A stretch of 47,712 nucleotides of DNA, taken from contig NZ_LZLQ01000140.1 of the NCBI RefSeq assembly GCF_001673315.1, forward strand, positions 1 through 47,712. Direction: 5' to 3'. The DNA is from Mycobacterium asiaticum. Lineage in GTDB: Bacteria > Actinomycetota > Actinomycetes > Mycobacteriales > Mycobacteriaceae. This document shows, piece by piece, positions 16,070-24,293 of the stretch (its first letter is position 1; each line of letters begins with the position of its first letter). The notes beneath the pieces are model-generated. The model made no database searches, was not told where the DNA came from, and was given only the letters and a program-made list of their open reading frames with translations. The position numbers and the translations under genes are program-made.

Positions 16070-18895
16070 ATGAGTAGAGACACGGCCCGCCCGCGACGAC
16101 TTCGCGTTTCGGCGTTGGCGGCGGTGGCGAACCCGTCATACACGCGAATCGACACCTGGAACCTGCTCGACGACGCCTGCCGACACCTCGCCGAGGTCGA
16201 CCTGGCCGGCCTCGACAAGGCCCACGATCTGGCAAAGGTGCGGCGGTTGATGGACCGCATCGCCGCCTACGAGCGGTACTGGCTGTATCCGGGCGCGGAC
16301 AATTTGGCGACGTTCCGCTCCCACCTGGACAGTCTGTCCACCGTGCGCCTCTGCGAAGAGGTGTCCCAAGCCGTTCGCCTGTTGTCCGAATACGGCGACC
16401 GCACAGCGTTATTCGATCTATCGGCGCCGTTGGCCGACCAGGAGTTGGTGGCCCAGGCCAAACAGCAGCAGTTCTACACCGTGCTGCTCGCCGACGATTC
16501 GCCGTGCACGGCGCCGGACTGCCTGGTCGACGCGCTGCGCCAACTACGCAACGCCGCCGAGGACATCCAGTTCGAAATCCTGGTCGCGCCAAGCGTGGAG
16601 GACGCCATCACCGCGGTGGCGCTCAACGGTGAGATTCAGGCCGCGATCATCCGGCACGATCTGCCGCTGCGGTCGCGGGACCGGGTGCCGTTGATGAACA
16701 CGCTGCTCGGCGCCAACGACGATCTGCCGGTGTCGGACCGCACGCACGACTGGGTCGAATGCGGCGAGTGGATCCGTGAGCTGCGGCCACACATCGATCT
16801 GTATCTGCTCACCGACGAGTCGATCGCCGCCGGCAATGACGACGAACCCGACGTCTACGACCGCACCTTCTATCGGCTCAACGATGTCACCGACTTGCAC
16901 AGCACCGTCATCGCGGGGCTGCGAAACCGGTTCTCCACACCGTTTTTCGATGCTCTGCGTGCCTACGCCGCGGCGCCGGTCGGCCAGTTCCATGCGCTGC
17001 CCGTGGCGCGGGGCGCCAGTATCTTCAACTCCAAGTCGTTGCAGGACATGGGTGAGTTCTACGGCCGCAACATCTTCATGGCCGAAACATCCACCACCTC
17101 AGGGGGATTGGACTCGCTGCTGGATCCGCACGGCAACATCAAGAAGGCGATGGACAAGGCCGCGGTGACGTGGAACGCCAACCACACGTACTTCGTCACC
17201 AACGGAACCTCCACCGCCAACAAGATTGTGGTGCAGTCGCTCACGCGGCCCGGCGACATCGTCCTGATCGACCGCAACTGCCACAAGTCCCATCACTACG
17301 GCCTGGTACTGGCCGGCGCCTACCCGCGGTATCTGGAGTCCTATGCGCTCCCGGAGTTCGCCATTTACGGCGCGGTGCCGCTGAGCACGATCAAGAAGGC
17401 GCTGCTGGAACTCGAGGCGGCCGGCCAGTTGGACAAGGTCCGCATGCTGCTGCTGACCAACTGCATCTTCGACGGCGTCGTCTACAACCCTCTGCGGGTA
17501 ATGGAAGAGGTGCTGGCGATCAAGCCGGACATCTGTTTCCTTTGGGACGAGGCCTGGTTCGCGTTCGCGACCGCCGTGCCCTGGGCGCGGCAGCGCACCG
17601 CCATGGTGTCGGCCGAGCGCCTCGAGAAGATGCTCGCTTCGCCGGAATACGCCCAGGAGTACCGGAATTGGGCCGCGTCGATGGAAGGGATTCCGCGTTG
17701 GGAATGGGTGGACCACCGGCTGTTGCCCGACCCGGCCAAGGCGCGGATCCGGGTGTATGCGACCCATTCGACGCACAAGTCGCTCTCGGCGTTCCGCCAG
17801 GCATCGATGATCCACGTGCGCGACCAGGACTTCAACGCGCGCGCCCGCGACGCCTTCGGCGAGGCCTTCCTGACCCACACCTCGACCTCGCCCAATCAGC
17901 AGCTGCTGGCTTCGCTGGATCTGGCGCGCCGACAGGTGGACATCGAAGGGTTTCAACTGGTTCGGCAGACCTACGACATGGCGTTGGTGTTCCGGCACCG
18001 GGTGCGTAAAGACCGGTTGATCAGCAAGTGGTTCCGCATCCTCGACGAGTCCGATCTGGTGCCGGAGGAATACCGCGCATCGCACGTCAGCTCGTATCGC
18101 GAAGTGCGCCAAGGTGCGCTGGACGAGTGGAACGAGGCGTGGCGGTCCGACCAGTTCGTGTTGGATCCCACCCGGGTGACGCTGTTTCTGGGCAAGACGG
18201 GCATGAACGGTTACGACTTCCGCGAGAAGATCCTGATGGACCGGTTCGGTATCCAGATCAACAAGACGTCGATCAACAGCGTGCTGCTGATTTTCACTAT
18301 CGGCGTGACCTGGTCGAGCGTGCACCACCTGCTCGACGTGCTGCGCCGGGTGGCCACCGACTTCGACCGGGAGAAGGAAACCGCCAGCGCGGCGGATTGG
18401 GCACTGCATGAGCGTCGGGTCGAGGAGATCACCGAGGACCTGCCGCACCTGCCCGATTTCAGCGAGTTCGACGTCGCCTTCCGCCCCGCCGAGGGCAGTG
18501 TGTACGGCGACACCAGGTCGGCGTTCTACGCCGGGTACGAGGAATCGGACCGCGAATACATTCTGATCGGCACGGCCGGGCGCCGGTTGGCGGAGGGAAA
18601 GACGTTGGTTTCCACTACGTTTGTGGTGCCCTACCCGCCGGGCTTCCCGGTGCTGGTGCCGGGGCAGGTCGTCTCCAAGGAGATCGTCTACTTCCTGGCG
18701 CAGCTCGACGTCAAGGAAATTCACGGGTACAACCACGAGTTGGGCTTGTCGGTGTTCACCCAGGAGGCGCTGAGCCGGATGGAGGCCCAACGCAAGGCGG
18801 TGACCCGCGCGAAGGTTGCCGGCAACGGATCCGAACCGTCGAGGGCGCCCGAGGCGCCGATGGTGGCCAACGAGCACACCGTCCCGGTGAACTGA
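16070..18895 (+). CDS. PLP-dependent Orn/Lys/Arg decarboxylase-family protein (Rv2531c-like)
   Basis: 941 aa, close to Mtb Rv2531c (947). It has an N-terminal receiver-like wing domain, then a fold type I PLP domain. Visible PLP features are TSTTSGG, the segment FVTNGTSTANKI, the Asp in FLWDEAWFAF and the Schiff-base lysine K570 in ATHSTHKSLSA. The family decarboxylates arginine, lysine or ornithine; the substrate here cannot be read from sequence. ATG 16070 has an AAGGGTGA ribosome site; an ATG at 16052 adds six residues and lacks one. The 15876-16069 gap shows nothing convincing. It is the last gene of the Rv2560-Rv2531c block. Confidence 0.88.
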   Translation: MSRDTARPRRLRVSALAAVANPSYTRIDTWNLLDDACRHLAEVDLAGLDKAHDLAKVRRLMDRIAAYERYWLYPGADNLATFRSHLDSLSTVRLCEEVSQAVRLLSEYGDRTALFDLSAPLADQELVAQAKQQQFYTVLLADDSPCTAPDCLVDALRQLRNAAEDIQFEILVAPSVEDAITAVALNGEIQAAIIRHDLPLRSRDRVPLMNTLLGANDDLPVSDRTHDWVECGEWIRELRPHIDLYLLTDESIAAGNDDEPDVYDRTFYRLNDVTDLHSTVIAGLRNRFSTPFFDALRAYAAAPVGQFHALPVARGASIFNSKSLQDMGEFYGRNIFMAETSTTSGGLDSLLDPHGNIKKAMDKAAVTWNANHTYFVTNGTSTANKIVVQSLTRPGDIVLIDRNCHKSHHYGLVLAGAYPRYLESYALPEFAIYGAVPLSTIKKALLELEAAGQLDKVRMLLLTNCIFDGVVYNPLRVMEEVLAIKPDICFLWDEAWFAFATAVPWARQRTAMVSAERLEKMLASPEYAQEYRNWAASMEGIPRWEWVDHRLLPDPAKARIRVYATHSTHKSLSAFRQASMIHVRDQDFNARARDAFGEAFLTHTSTSPNQQLLASLDLARRQVDIEGFQLVRQTYDMALVFRHRVRKDRLISKWFRILDESDLVPEEYRASHVSSYREVRQGALDEWNEAWRSDQFVLDPTRVTLFLGKTGMNGYDFREKILMDRFGIQINKTSINSVLLIFTIGVTWSSVHHLLDVLRRVATDFDREKETASAADWALHERRVEEITEDLPHLPDFSEFDVAFRPAEGSVYGDTRSAFYAGYEESDREYILIGTAGRRLAEGKTLVSTTFVVPYPPGFPVLVPGQVVSKEIVYFLAQLDVKEIHGYNHELGLSVFTQEALSRMEAQRKAVTRAKVAGNGSEPSRAPEAPMVANEHTVPVN

Positions 18896-18966
18896 GTTCC
18901 GGCGACTGGTGCCGACAACCGCCGCGGTGGACCTGCGCGCCGCGGGTGAGCCGAAGGGGCGCAGAG

Positions 18967-20157
18967 CTACTGCGCGTAGTGCGGCAGGTCTACGGCCTCG
19001 GCGGTGGTGAACCACTTCCGCTCGGCGATCGGCCGAAATGGCCACCGCTGCATGTATTTCATCACCAACGCCGTTATGCGGATGTCGGATGCCGATTTGG
19101 GGAGGTATCCGTCGATCCCGTTGGGCAGCTTCTGGCATCGGTCGACGTAGGGTCGCATCACCCGCTGGTAGTTGGCCAGCGCCTCGGGCAGCGGTTTGCT
19201 GCCGAGTTCGCCGGCCAACACGTACGCCCCTACCAACGCCAGGCTGGTGCCCATCCCGCTGAGCGGTGACGCGCAGTAACCGGCGTCGCCGACCAGCGCG
19301 ACCCGGCCGGCCGACCATTTGTCCATGTGCACTTGGGTGAATGCGTCGAAGTAGAAGTCGTCGGCTTGGCGCGCCGCGTCGATAAGCGCGTCGGTATGCC
19401 AGCCGGCGCCGGCGAATCGCGCGGCCAGCAGGTCGCGCTGGGCGTCAAGGTCAGCGCGGTCATAGCTGATCGGGTCGGAACGAAACGCCAACCCCGCCTT
19501 GGCTTTCGACGGGTCATGTGACGGTCGCATCGACACATTCAGTCCGCCCGGCGCTTGGTACATCAGGTACCACCCGTCCAGGCCGACGGTGTCGGGTGCG
19601 GTGAACCATGCGTTGTAGCCACCCAGCGGCCGGACGAACTTCTCCTCCGGGCCGAATGCCAGTCGGCGCACGGCCGAGTGCGGTCCGTCCGCCCCGACCA
19701 CCAGGTCCGCGCGGACTGTCGAGTCGTCGGACAACGTTGCGACGACGGCATTTTCGGCCGCTTCGAGGTGGGTGATCCGAGTGTTGAACCGGTATTCCAC
19801 AGCGGCGGCGGTAGCCCGGTAGAGCACATCGGCCAGGTCGCCGCGCAGAATTTCCAGCGCGCTCACCATGCCGTTTCCGTGGAACGCCGTGACCGGCATC
19901 TCGGCCCTGCGCCGGCCGTTGGCCTTCACCCAGGCGACGCCGCGCTGATCAAGGCTGCGAGCACGGGCGTCATCGAGCAGTCCCATCCACTGCACCACCT
20001 GCCGGCCCGCGCCACGCAGGTCGACGGTCTGACCACCGGGACGGATGCCGTCGGCAACCTCGACGATCACGACGCGGAAGCCGCGCCGGGTGAGCCAGAA
20101 CCCGAGGGCCGGTCCGGCAATCCCCGCGCCGCTGATCAGGACGGTCGGTGTCGCCAT
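18967..20157 (-). CDS. FAD-dependent aromatic-hydroxylase-type monooxygenase
   Basis: 396 aa, PHBH/TetX-like flavoprotein monooxygenase. The FAD Rossmann motif GAGIAG is at 10-15, followed by the VIVEVADGIRPGGQ acidic strand end. The DG motif reads DLVVGADGPHSAVRR, and the GD motif reads VALVGDAGYCASPLSGMGTS. The closest families act on phenols or tetracycline-like polycycles; the substrate is unknown. The start ATG has GAGGGA just upstream and lies four bases after the stop of the serine hydrolase, so the two form an operon. It converges with the decarboxylase across 71 bp and lies at the junction of two Mtb-like blocks; I recall no such gene beside Rv1367c in Mtb. Confidence 0.85.
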   Translation of the reverse strand: MATPTVLISGAGIAGPALGFWLTRRGFRVVIVEVADGIRPGGQTVDLRGAGRQVVQWMGLLDDARARSLDQRGVAWVKANGRRRAEMPVTAFHGNGMVSALEILRGDLADVLYRATAAAVEYRFNTRITHLEAAENAVVATLSDDSTVRADLVVGADGPHSAVRRLAFGPEEKFVRPLGGYNAWFTAPDTVGLDGWYLMYQAPGGLNVSMRPSHDPSKAKAGLAFRSDPISYDRADLDAQRDLLAARFAGAGWHTDALIDAARQADDFYFDAFTQVHMDKWSAGRVALVGDAGYCASPLSGMGTSLALVGAYVLAGELGSKPLPEALANYQRVMRPYVDRCQKLPNGIDGYLPKSASDIRITALVMKYMQRWPFRPIAERKWFTTAEAVDLPHYAQ

Positions 20158-20161
20158 TCCC

Positions 20162-21367
20162 TCAGAGCCCGAGTGCTCGGTAGGTGTGCCGGACGAACCT
20201 CGGCTGCGCTGTCCGCAGCCTGGCCAGGACCGGATTGCCCGCGACCGCCTCGGCGGCATTCACGGTCAGATCGGGACAGTACTGAATCAGGTACAGCAGA
20301 ATCAGGTCCGCGCTGGGGTCGGCCTGCCACCACGTCCCGTATGCGCCCGGCCAGCTGAAGGTCCCGACTCCGCCCGGTCCGAACAACGGCGTGGACTTGG
20401 CTGGATCGGTCACCACCGACAGGTTCAGCCCGAATCCGCGGCCCACCCAGTACGGCGCGCCGAGGAAGTTGTGCCGCTTTTGCTCGTCGGTCAGCCGGTC
20501 GGTGCGCATCAGCCGCACCGACTCCGCCGATAACACTCGGACGCCGTCAATCATCCCGTCGCCCAACAACATCCGCGCGAACCTGAGGTAATCGTCGGCG
20601 GTCGACCACAACCCGCCGCCGGCATTGCAGAACTGCGGAGGCTTGACGTGCGGCGGCCCCATCACGTCGTGGCGCAACTGGTCGTGCTCGTCGTGCCGAT
20701 ACATCGTGGCCGCCCGCCCGCGGGCCTCGGGTGTGACGAAGAATCCGGTGTCGGGCATGCCCGTGGGTCCCAGCACGCGCTCGTCGAACACCTCGTAGAG
20801 CGGCTTGTCCTCGATTCGGGACAAGATCACGCCCAGCAGATCGATGGAGTGGCTGTAGGTCACCTTCTCGCCGGGCTGGTGCACCAACGGCAGGCCGGCC
20901 AGTTCGGCCACCCAGACGTCGGACCCCTGGTTGAACGGCAACCTCATGTAGGCCCGCGAGATCGGACCCGACACCGAGAAGCCGTACGCGAGGCCGCTGG
21001 TGTGAGTGAGCAGGTCCTCGACGAGAATGGCCCGCCGCGCAGGATGCGTCCGGTCCAATGGGCCGTGCGGGTCATCCAGCACCTGCACGTCGGCCAGTTC
21101 GGGTACCCACCGCGAAATTGGATCGTGCAACGCCAGTTTGCCTTCGTCGACCAGGCTCATGGCCGCAGCCACGGTGACCGGTTTGGTCATCGAGGCGATG
21201 CGAAACAGGGTGTCCCGCTGCATCGGCAAGCCCGCCTCGACATCGCGGTAACCGATCTCGTTGATCTGCAGCAGTTCGCCGCGGTGCCAGACCACGGTGA
21301 CCGCTCCAGCGAGCAGGCCTGCCGCACATACTTCGCGGATGGTCGTCTGATTGCCGTCAAGATTCAC
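20162..21367 (-). CDS. Beta-lactamase/penicillin-binding-like serine hydrolase (Rv1367c-like)
   Basis: About 401 aa from GTG 21367 (Mtb Rv1367c 377). A class C beta-lactamase/DD-peptidase/esterase fold. The SxxK motif is SMTK (59-62 with this start), the YxN-like motif is YSH (171-173), and a late Gly-rich GGVGTFSW replaces the KTG. EstB-type esterases share this variation, so it is more likely an esterase or amidase than a true beta-lactamase. No signal peptide is seen. The frame is open to 21487 but codon use there is AT-rich and unlike the gene, so I prefer the GTG. It is cotranscribed with the downstream FAD monooxygenase. Confidence 0.8.
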   Translation of the reverse strand: MNLDGNQTTIREVCAAGLLAGAVTVVWHRGELLQINEIGYRDVEAGLPMQRDTLFRIASMTKPVTVAAAMSLVDEGKLALHDPISRWVPELADVQVLDDPHGPLDRTHPARRAILVEDLLTHTSGLAYGFSVSGPISRAYMRLPFNQGSDVWVAELAGLPLVHQPGEKVTYSHSIDLLGVILSRIEDKPLYEVFDERVLGPTGMPDTGFFVTPEARGRAATMYRHDEHDQLRHDVMGPPHVKPPQFCNAGGGLWSTADDYLRFARMLLGDGMIDGVRVLSAESVRLMRTDRLTDEQKRHNFLGAPYWVGRGFGLNLSVVTDPAKSTPLFGPGGVGTFSWPGAYGTWWQADPSADLILLYLIQYCPDLTVNAAEAVAGNPVLARLRTAQPRFVRHTYRALGL

Positions 21368-21737
21368 TCGGCTCAGGTTAGCCGGTCCGGGTCGACGCCC
21401 AGCGGAACCGACGGCGCGCAAAGATTCTGCAAATGTTTCGAGCATCGTCCAGATCATCGACATCCGCGTGGCCATACCGGGTTGCAATGCACCAACCGCA
21501 TGCTAAATTCGCGCTCTCTGGCAAATGTGAACTGGGGAACTGGCTGTGAGGGCTGCGGCATGCGTTGGGCATCGTGTCGTTGCTGGTGAACCAGGGTGCG
21601 GGTGTGCAACCACCAAGACCCGCGATCTTGGGCTGGGCCGGGTTCTCGATCCGGTCCACGCTGCACGACGAGGGTAGCGACCCGCTGCTCAATTCCAGCT
21701 CAACTCCACCGGTCGGATAACTCAGCAAAGGCTGGCC
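21368..21737. other. 370-bp intergenic region upstream of lprF
   Basis: A divergent spacer between the serine hydrolase and lprF. It is less GC-rich than its surroundings in 21410-21550. I see no credible coding sequence, hairpin or repeat. The lprF ribosome site AAAGG lies at the right end. Promoters for both genes presumably lie here, but no box stands out. Confidence 0.5.
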
Positions 21738-22610
21738 ATGAATGGCTTGATCTCACAAGCGAAATTCCCGCATCGACTCTTCTCCCGTCGACCCTCGACC
21801 CAGGCGTCTGCCGTGATCGTGTTCGCGGCAGCACTTCTCGCCACGCTCGTCACCGGTTGTGGCGGCAAGTCTTCCACCGGTAGCTCCTCCAGTTCGGGAG
21901 CTCCCAGTTCCTCGGCCACTTCGGCCGCCTCACCCACCTCGGGCGCCGCATCCGGGACATCCGGAACCCCGTCACCAGAGGCGCAGCAGCTGTTGACGGA
22001 CGCCTCCAAGGCGACCACCGGGCTGCACTCACTGCACGTCAACTTGCAGACCACCAACATCACCACGCTGCCGATGGAGATGGTCAATGCCGACGTGACC
22101 AACCAGCCCGAAGGCAACGGACAGGCCGTCGGCGACGCCATGATCAGGCTGCAGCCTAAGACTCCCGCGGTGCCCAAGCAGTTCCTGGTGTCCAACAAGA
22201 CGATGTACACCAAAGACGAGTCCGGTAAATACACTTCGGTCGGCCCGGCGGAGAAGATCTACGACCCAGGTGTGGTCCTGGACAAGGACAAAGGCATCGG
22301 TGCCGTCGTCGGCAAGGTCAAAGGCGCGCAATCGGCCGGCAACGAAACCATCGACGGCGTCGCCACCCTGAAGGTGACCGGCACCATCGACCCGGCGATC
22401 GTCGATCCGCTGGTGCCGCAGATCGGCAAGGACGCGAAAGGCCCGCTGCCGGTGACGCTTTACATCGTGGATGTGAAAGCCCCGAATGCGCCCGGCACAC
22501 CGCCGAGTCCGTACCTGGTGCGGATGGTGCTCAACAAAGACCAGGGCCAGGTCACCATCACCCTGTCCAATTGGGGTGCGCCCGTTACGGTCCCGAACCC
22601 GGCCGGCTGA
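21738..22610 (+). CDS. lprF: Lipoprotein LprF (LppX/LprAFG family)
   Basis: 290 aa (Mtb 261). A signal peptide with a lipobox LVTGC ends at C41. A 40-residue Ser/Gly/Ala/Pro-rich linker follows, longer than in Mtb, which explains the extra length. The mature LppX_LprAFG domain has the family pattern GLHSLHVNL, DVTNQPEGNG, TMYTKDESGKY and AEKIYDPG, and ends SNWGAPVTVPNPAG. These half-barrel lipoproteins carry triacylated glycolipids or lipoarabinomannan precursors across the periplasm. The start MNGLISQA matches Mtb LprF; AAAGG lies about 8 bases upstream. A strong terminator follows. Confidence 0.95.
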   Translation: MNGLISQAKFPHRLFSRRPSTQASAVIVFAAALLATLVTGCGGKSSTGSSSSSGAPSSSATSAASPTSGAASGTSGTPSPEAQQLLTDASKATTGLHSLHVNLQTTNITTLPMEMVNADVTNQPEGNGQAVGDAMIRLQPKTPAVPKQFLVSNKTMYTKDESGKYTSVGPAEKIYDPGVVLDKDKGIGAVVGKVKGAQSAGNETIDGVATLKVTGTIDPAIVDPLVPQIGKDAKGPLPVTLYIVDVKAPNAPGTPPSPYLVRMVLNKDQGQVTITLSNWGAPVTVPNPAG

Positions 22611-22615
22611 CGACA

Positions 22616-22655
22616 CGGGTGGGAACCGGCCCGTCTCTGGGCCGGTTCCCACCCG
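22616..22655 (+). terminator. Intrinsic terminator after lprF
   Basis: A perfect 17-bp stem (22616-22632 with 22639-22655), loop GTCTCT, begins 5 bases after the lprF stop. There is no U-tract, as is usual for mycobacterial hairpin terminators. It separates lprF from the desaturase operon. Confidence 0.85.
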
Positions 22656-22703
22656 CTTGACGGCGAAGCCGATCATGCTTACGTGGGCGAGGACTCGGCG
22701 ACC

Positions 22704-22732
22704 AGAATCCTTCGAGAATCCTCTGAGAATCC
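22704..22732. promoter_or_regulatory. Three AGAATCC boxes at 11-bp spacing
   Basis: AGAATCC occurs at 22704, 22715 and 22726, exactly one helical turn apart, about 90 bases upstream of the desaturase-PKS18-sulfotransferase operon. The spacing suits cooperative binding of a regulator on one DNA face. No factor can be named, and a short tandem repeat without function is the alternative. Confidence 0.45.
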
Positions 22733-22820
22733 TCCAAGGCCATACAAGCACTCTTGGGGCCGGCTGGCGGGACCATTGGCCGGCAGTTGATCTCACCCAT
22801 CAGACCCCGGAGGAACACGA

Positions 22821-24293
22821 ATGACCAACGACCTCCCCGAAGTCCAGGAGCGTGGGCCCGGCCCACGCCCCGGACCACCGCCGGGTGGGCCGCCGGTGCT
22901 GTCCGATGTCTGGGTATACAACGGTCGGGCCTACGACTTGAGCGATTGGATCGCCAAACATCCCGGCGGCGCCTTTTTCATCGGCCGCACCAAAAACCGC
23001 GATATCACGGCGATCATCGCGTCCTATCACCGGGATCCGGCGGTAGTCGAGCGCATTCTGGACCGGCGGTACTCGCTGGACCGCGCGGCCACTCCGCGTG
23101 ACATTCACCCCAAGCACAATGCGCCGCCGTTCCTTTTCAAGGATGACTTCAACAGCTGGCGTGACACCCCCCAGTACCGCTTCGACAATCACAACGACCT
23201 GATGCACCGGGTCAAGGCGCGGCTCACCGAGCCGGCACTGGCCGCCCGAATCAAGCGCATGGACCGGCTTTTCAACATCGTCGTCGTGCTATTGGCCATC
23301 GGCTACTTCGCGGTGCAAGGTGTGCGGCTGATCGAGCCCCGGTATATGCCGTTGTGGGCCTTCGTCATTGCGATGGTTGTGTTGCGCAGCTCGCTGGTCG
23401 GGTACGGCCACTACGCATTGCACCGGGCACAACGTGGCTGGAACCGCTTTCTCGCCAACGCCTTCGACCTGAACTACATAGCGCTGTCGTTGGTCGTCGC
23501 GGACGGGCACACGTTGCTGCATCACCCGTACACCCACAGCGACGTCGACATCAAGAAGAACGTGTTCACCATGATGATGCGGCTGCCCCGGCTGTATCGG
23601 GTTCCGGTTCATACCTTGCACAAGTTCGGCCACACGGTCACCGGCATGGCAGTCCGCCTCGCCGACGTGTGGAACATGACGCGCAAGGTTGGCGTCCAGG
23701 AAGGCTACGGGAGCTGGCGCAACGCCTTGCCCCATTTCCTCGGGTCGTCGGCGGTGCGTCTGCTGCTGCTGACCGAGTTGACCGTCTTCGTGGCGGCGGG
23801 TGACTTCTGGGCCTGGGCTCTGCAGTTCGCCGCGACGCTGTGGCTGAGCACGTTCATGGTGGTAGCCAGCCATGAATTCGAGGACGAGCAGCAAGGATGC
23901 CCGGTGGCGGGCGACGACTGGGGCGTCGATCAGGTCCAGCACGCCAATGACCTGAAGGTGTTCGGGAACCGCTACGTCGACTGCTTCCTGTCGGCCGGGC
24001 TGAGTTCGCACCGCGTCCATCACGTTCTGCCGTTCCAGCGCAGCGGATTCGCCAACATCGTCACCGAGGACGTGCTGCGGGAAGAGGCCGCCAAGTCCGG
24101 CGTCGCGTGGTTGCCGGCGAAGAGCTTCTTCACTGATCGGTTGCCCAAGCTCTCGCGCACCTACCTGCTGTCACCTTCGCGCGAAGCCAAGCAACGTAAT
24201 TGGGGTTTACTGCGCGAGCACCTGTCGCTCACAGCGTGGAAGGAAAGCGCCAATTATGTGGCGGGCGGGTTCGTCGGGATCGGTTCGGTATGA
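22821..24293 (+). CDS. Cytochrome b5-fatty acid desaturase/hydroxylase fusion (Rv1371-like)
   Basis: 490 aa (Mtb Rv1371 489). The N-terminus (about 28-80) is a cytochrome b5-like domain with the heme motif HPGG (WIAKHPGGAFF). The membrane part has helices near 150-170, 178-195 and around 320-350. Three His boxes of membrane di-iron desaturases are present: GHYALHR, HTLLHHPYTH and SSHRVHHVLP. Fusion to cytochrome b5 suggests a self-supplied electron donor, as in front-end desaturases or fatty acyl hydroxylases. It heads a tight operon with a type III PKS and a sulfotransferase, so its product may be a modified acyl chain for the PKS. It ends in an ATGA overlap. Confidence 0.88.
   Translation: MTNDLPEVQERGPGPRPGPPPGGPPVLSDVWVYNGRAYDLSDWIAKHPGGAFFIGRTKNRDITAIIASYHRDPAVVERILDRRYSLDRAATPRDIHPKHNAPPFLFKDDFNSWRDTPQYRFDNHNDLMHRVKARLTEPALAARIKRMDRLFNIVVVLLAIGYFAVQGVRLIEPRYMPLWAFVIAMVVLRSSLVGYGHYALHRAQRGWNRFLANAFDLNYIALSLVVADGHTLLHHPYTHSDVDIKKNVFTMMMRLPRLYRVPVHTLHKFGHTVTGMAVRLADVWNMTRKVGVQEGYGSWRNALPHFLGSSAVRLLLLTELTVFVAAGDFWAWALQFAATLWLSTFMVVASHEFEDEQQGCPVAGDDWGVDQVQHANDLKVFGNRYVDCFLSAGLSSHRVHHVLPFQRSGFANIVTEDVLREEAAKSGVAWLPAKSFFTDRLPKLSRTYLLSPSREAKQRNWGLLREHLSLTAWKESANYVAGGFVGIGSV

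Noticed and set aside
18916..18945. CCGCGG-flanked hairpin between convergent genes as terminator
   Set aside because: The arms are self-palindromic and GC-rich; pairing is not better than expected by chance in this DNA.
17099..19318. Very long open frame on the minus strand opposite the decarboxylase
   Set aside because: It is a shadow of the plus-strand decarboxylase in GC-rich DNA; the translation is Arg/His/Gly-rich and has no domain, while the plus strand has a full PLP enzyme.
20162..21487. Longer start for the serine hydrolase at 21487 or 21445
   Set aside because: Codons between 21367 and 21487 are AT-rich at third positions, unlike the gene, and the family is shorter.
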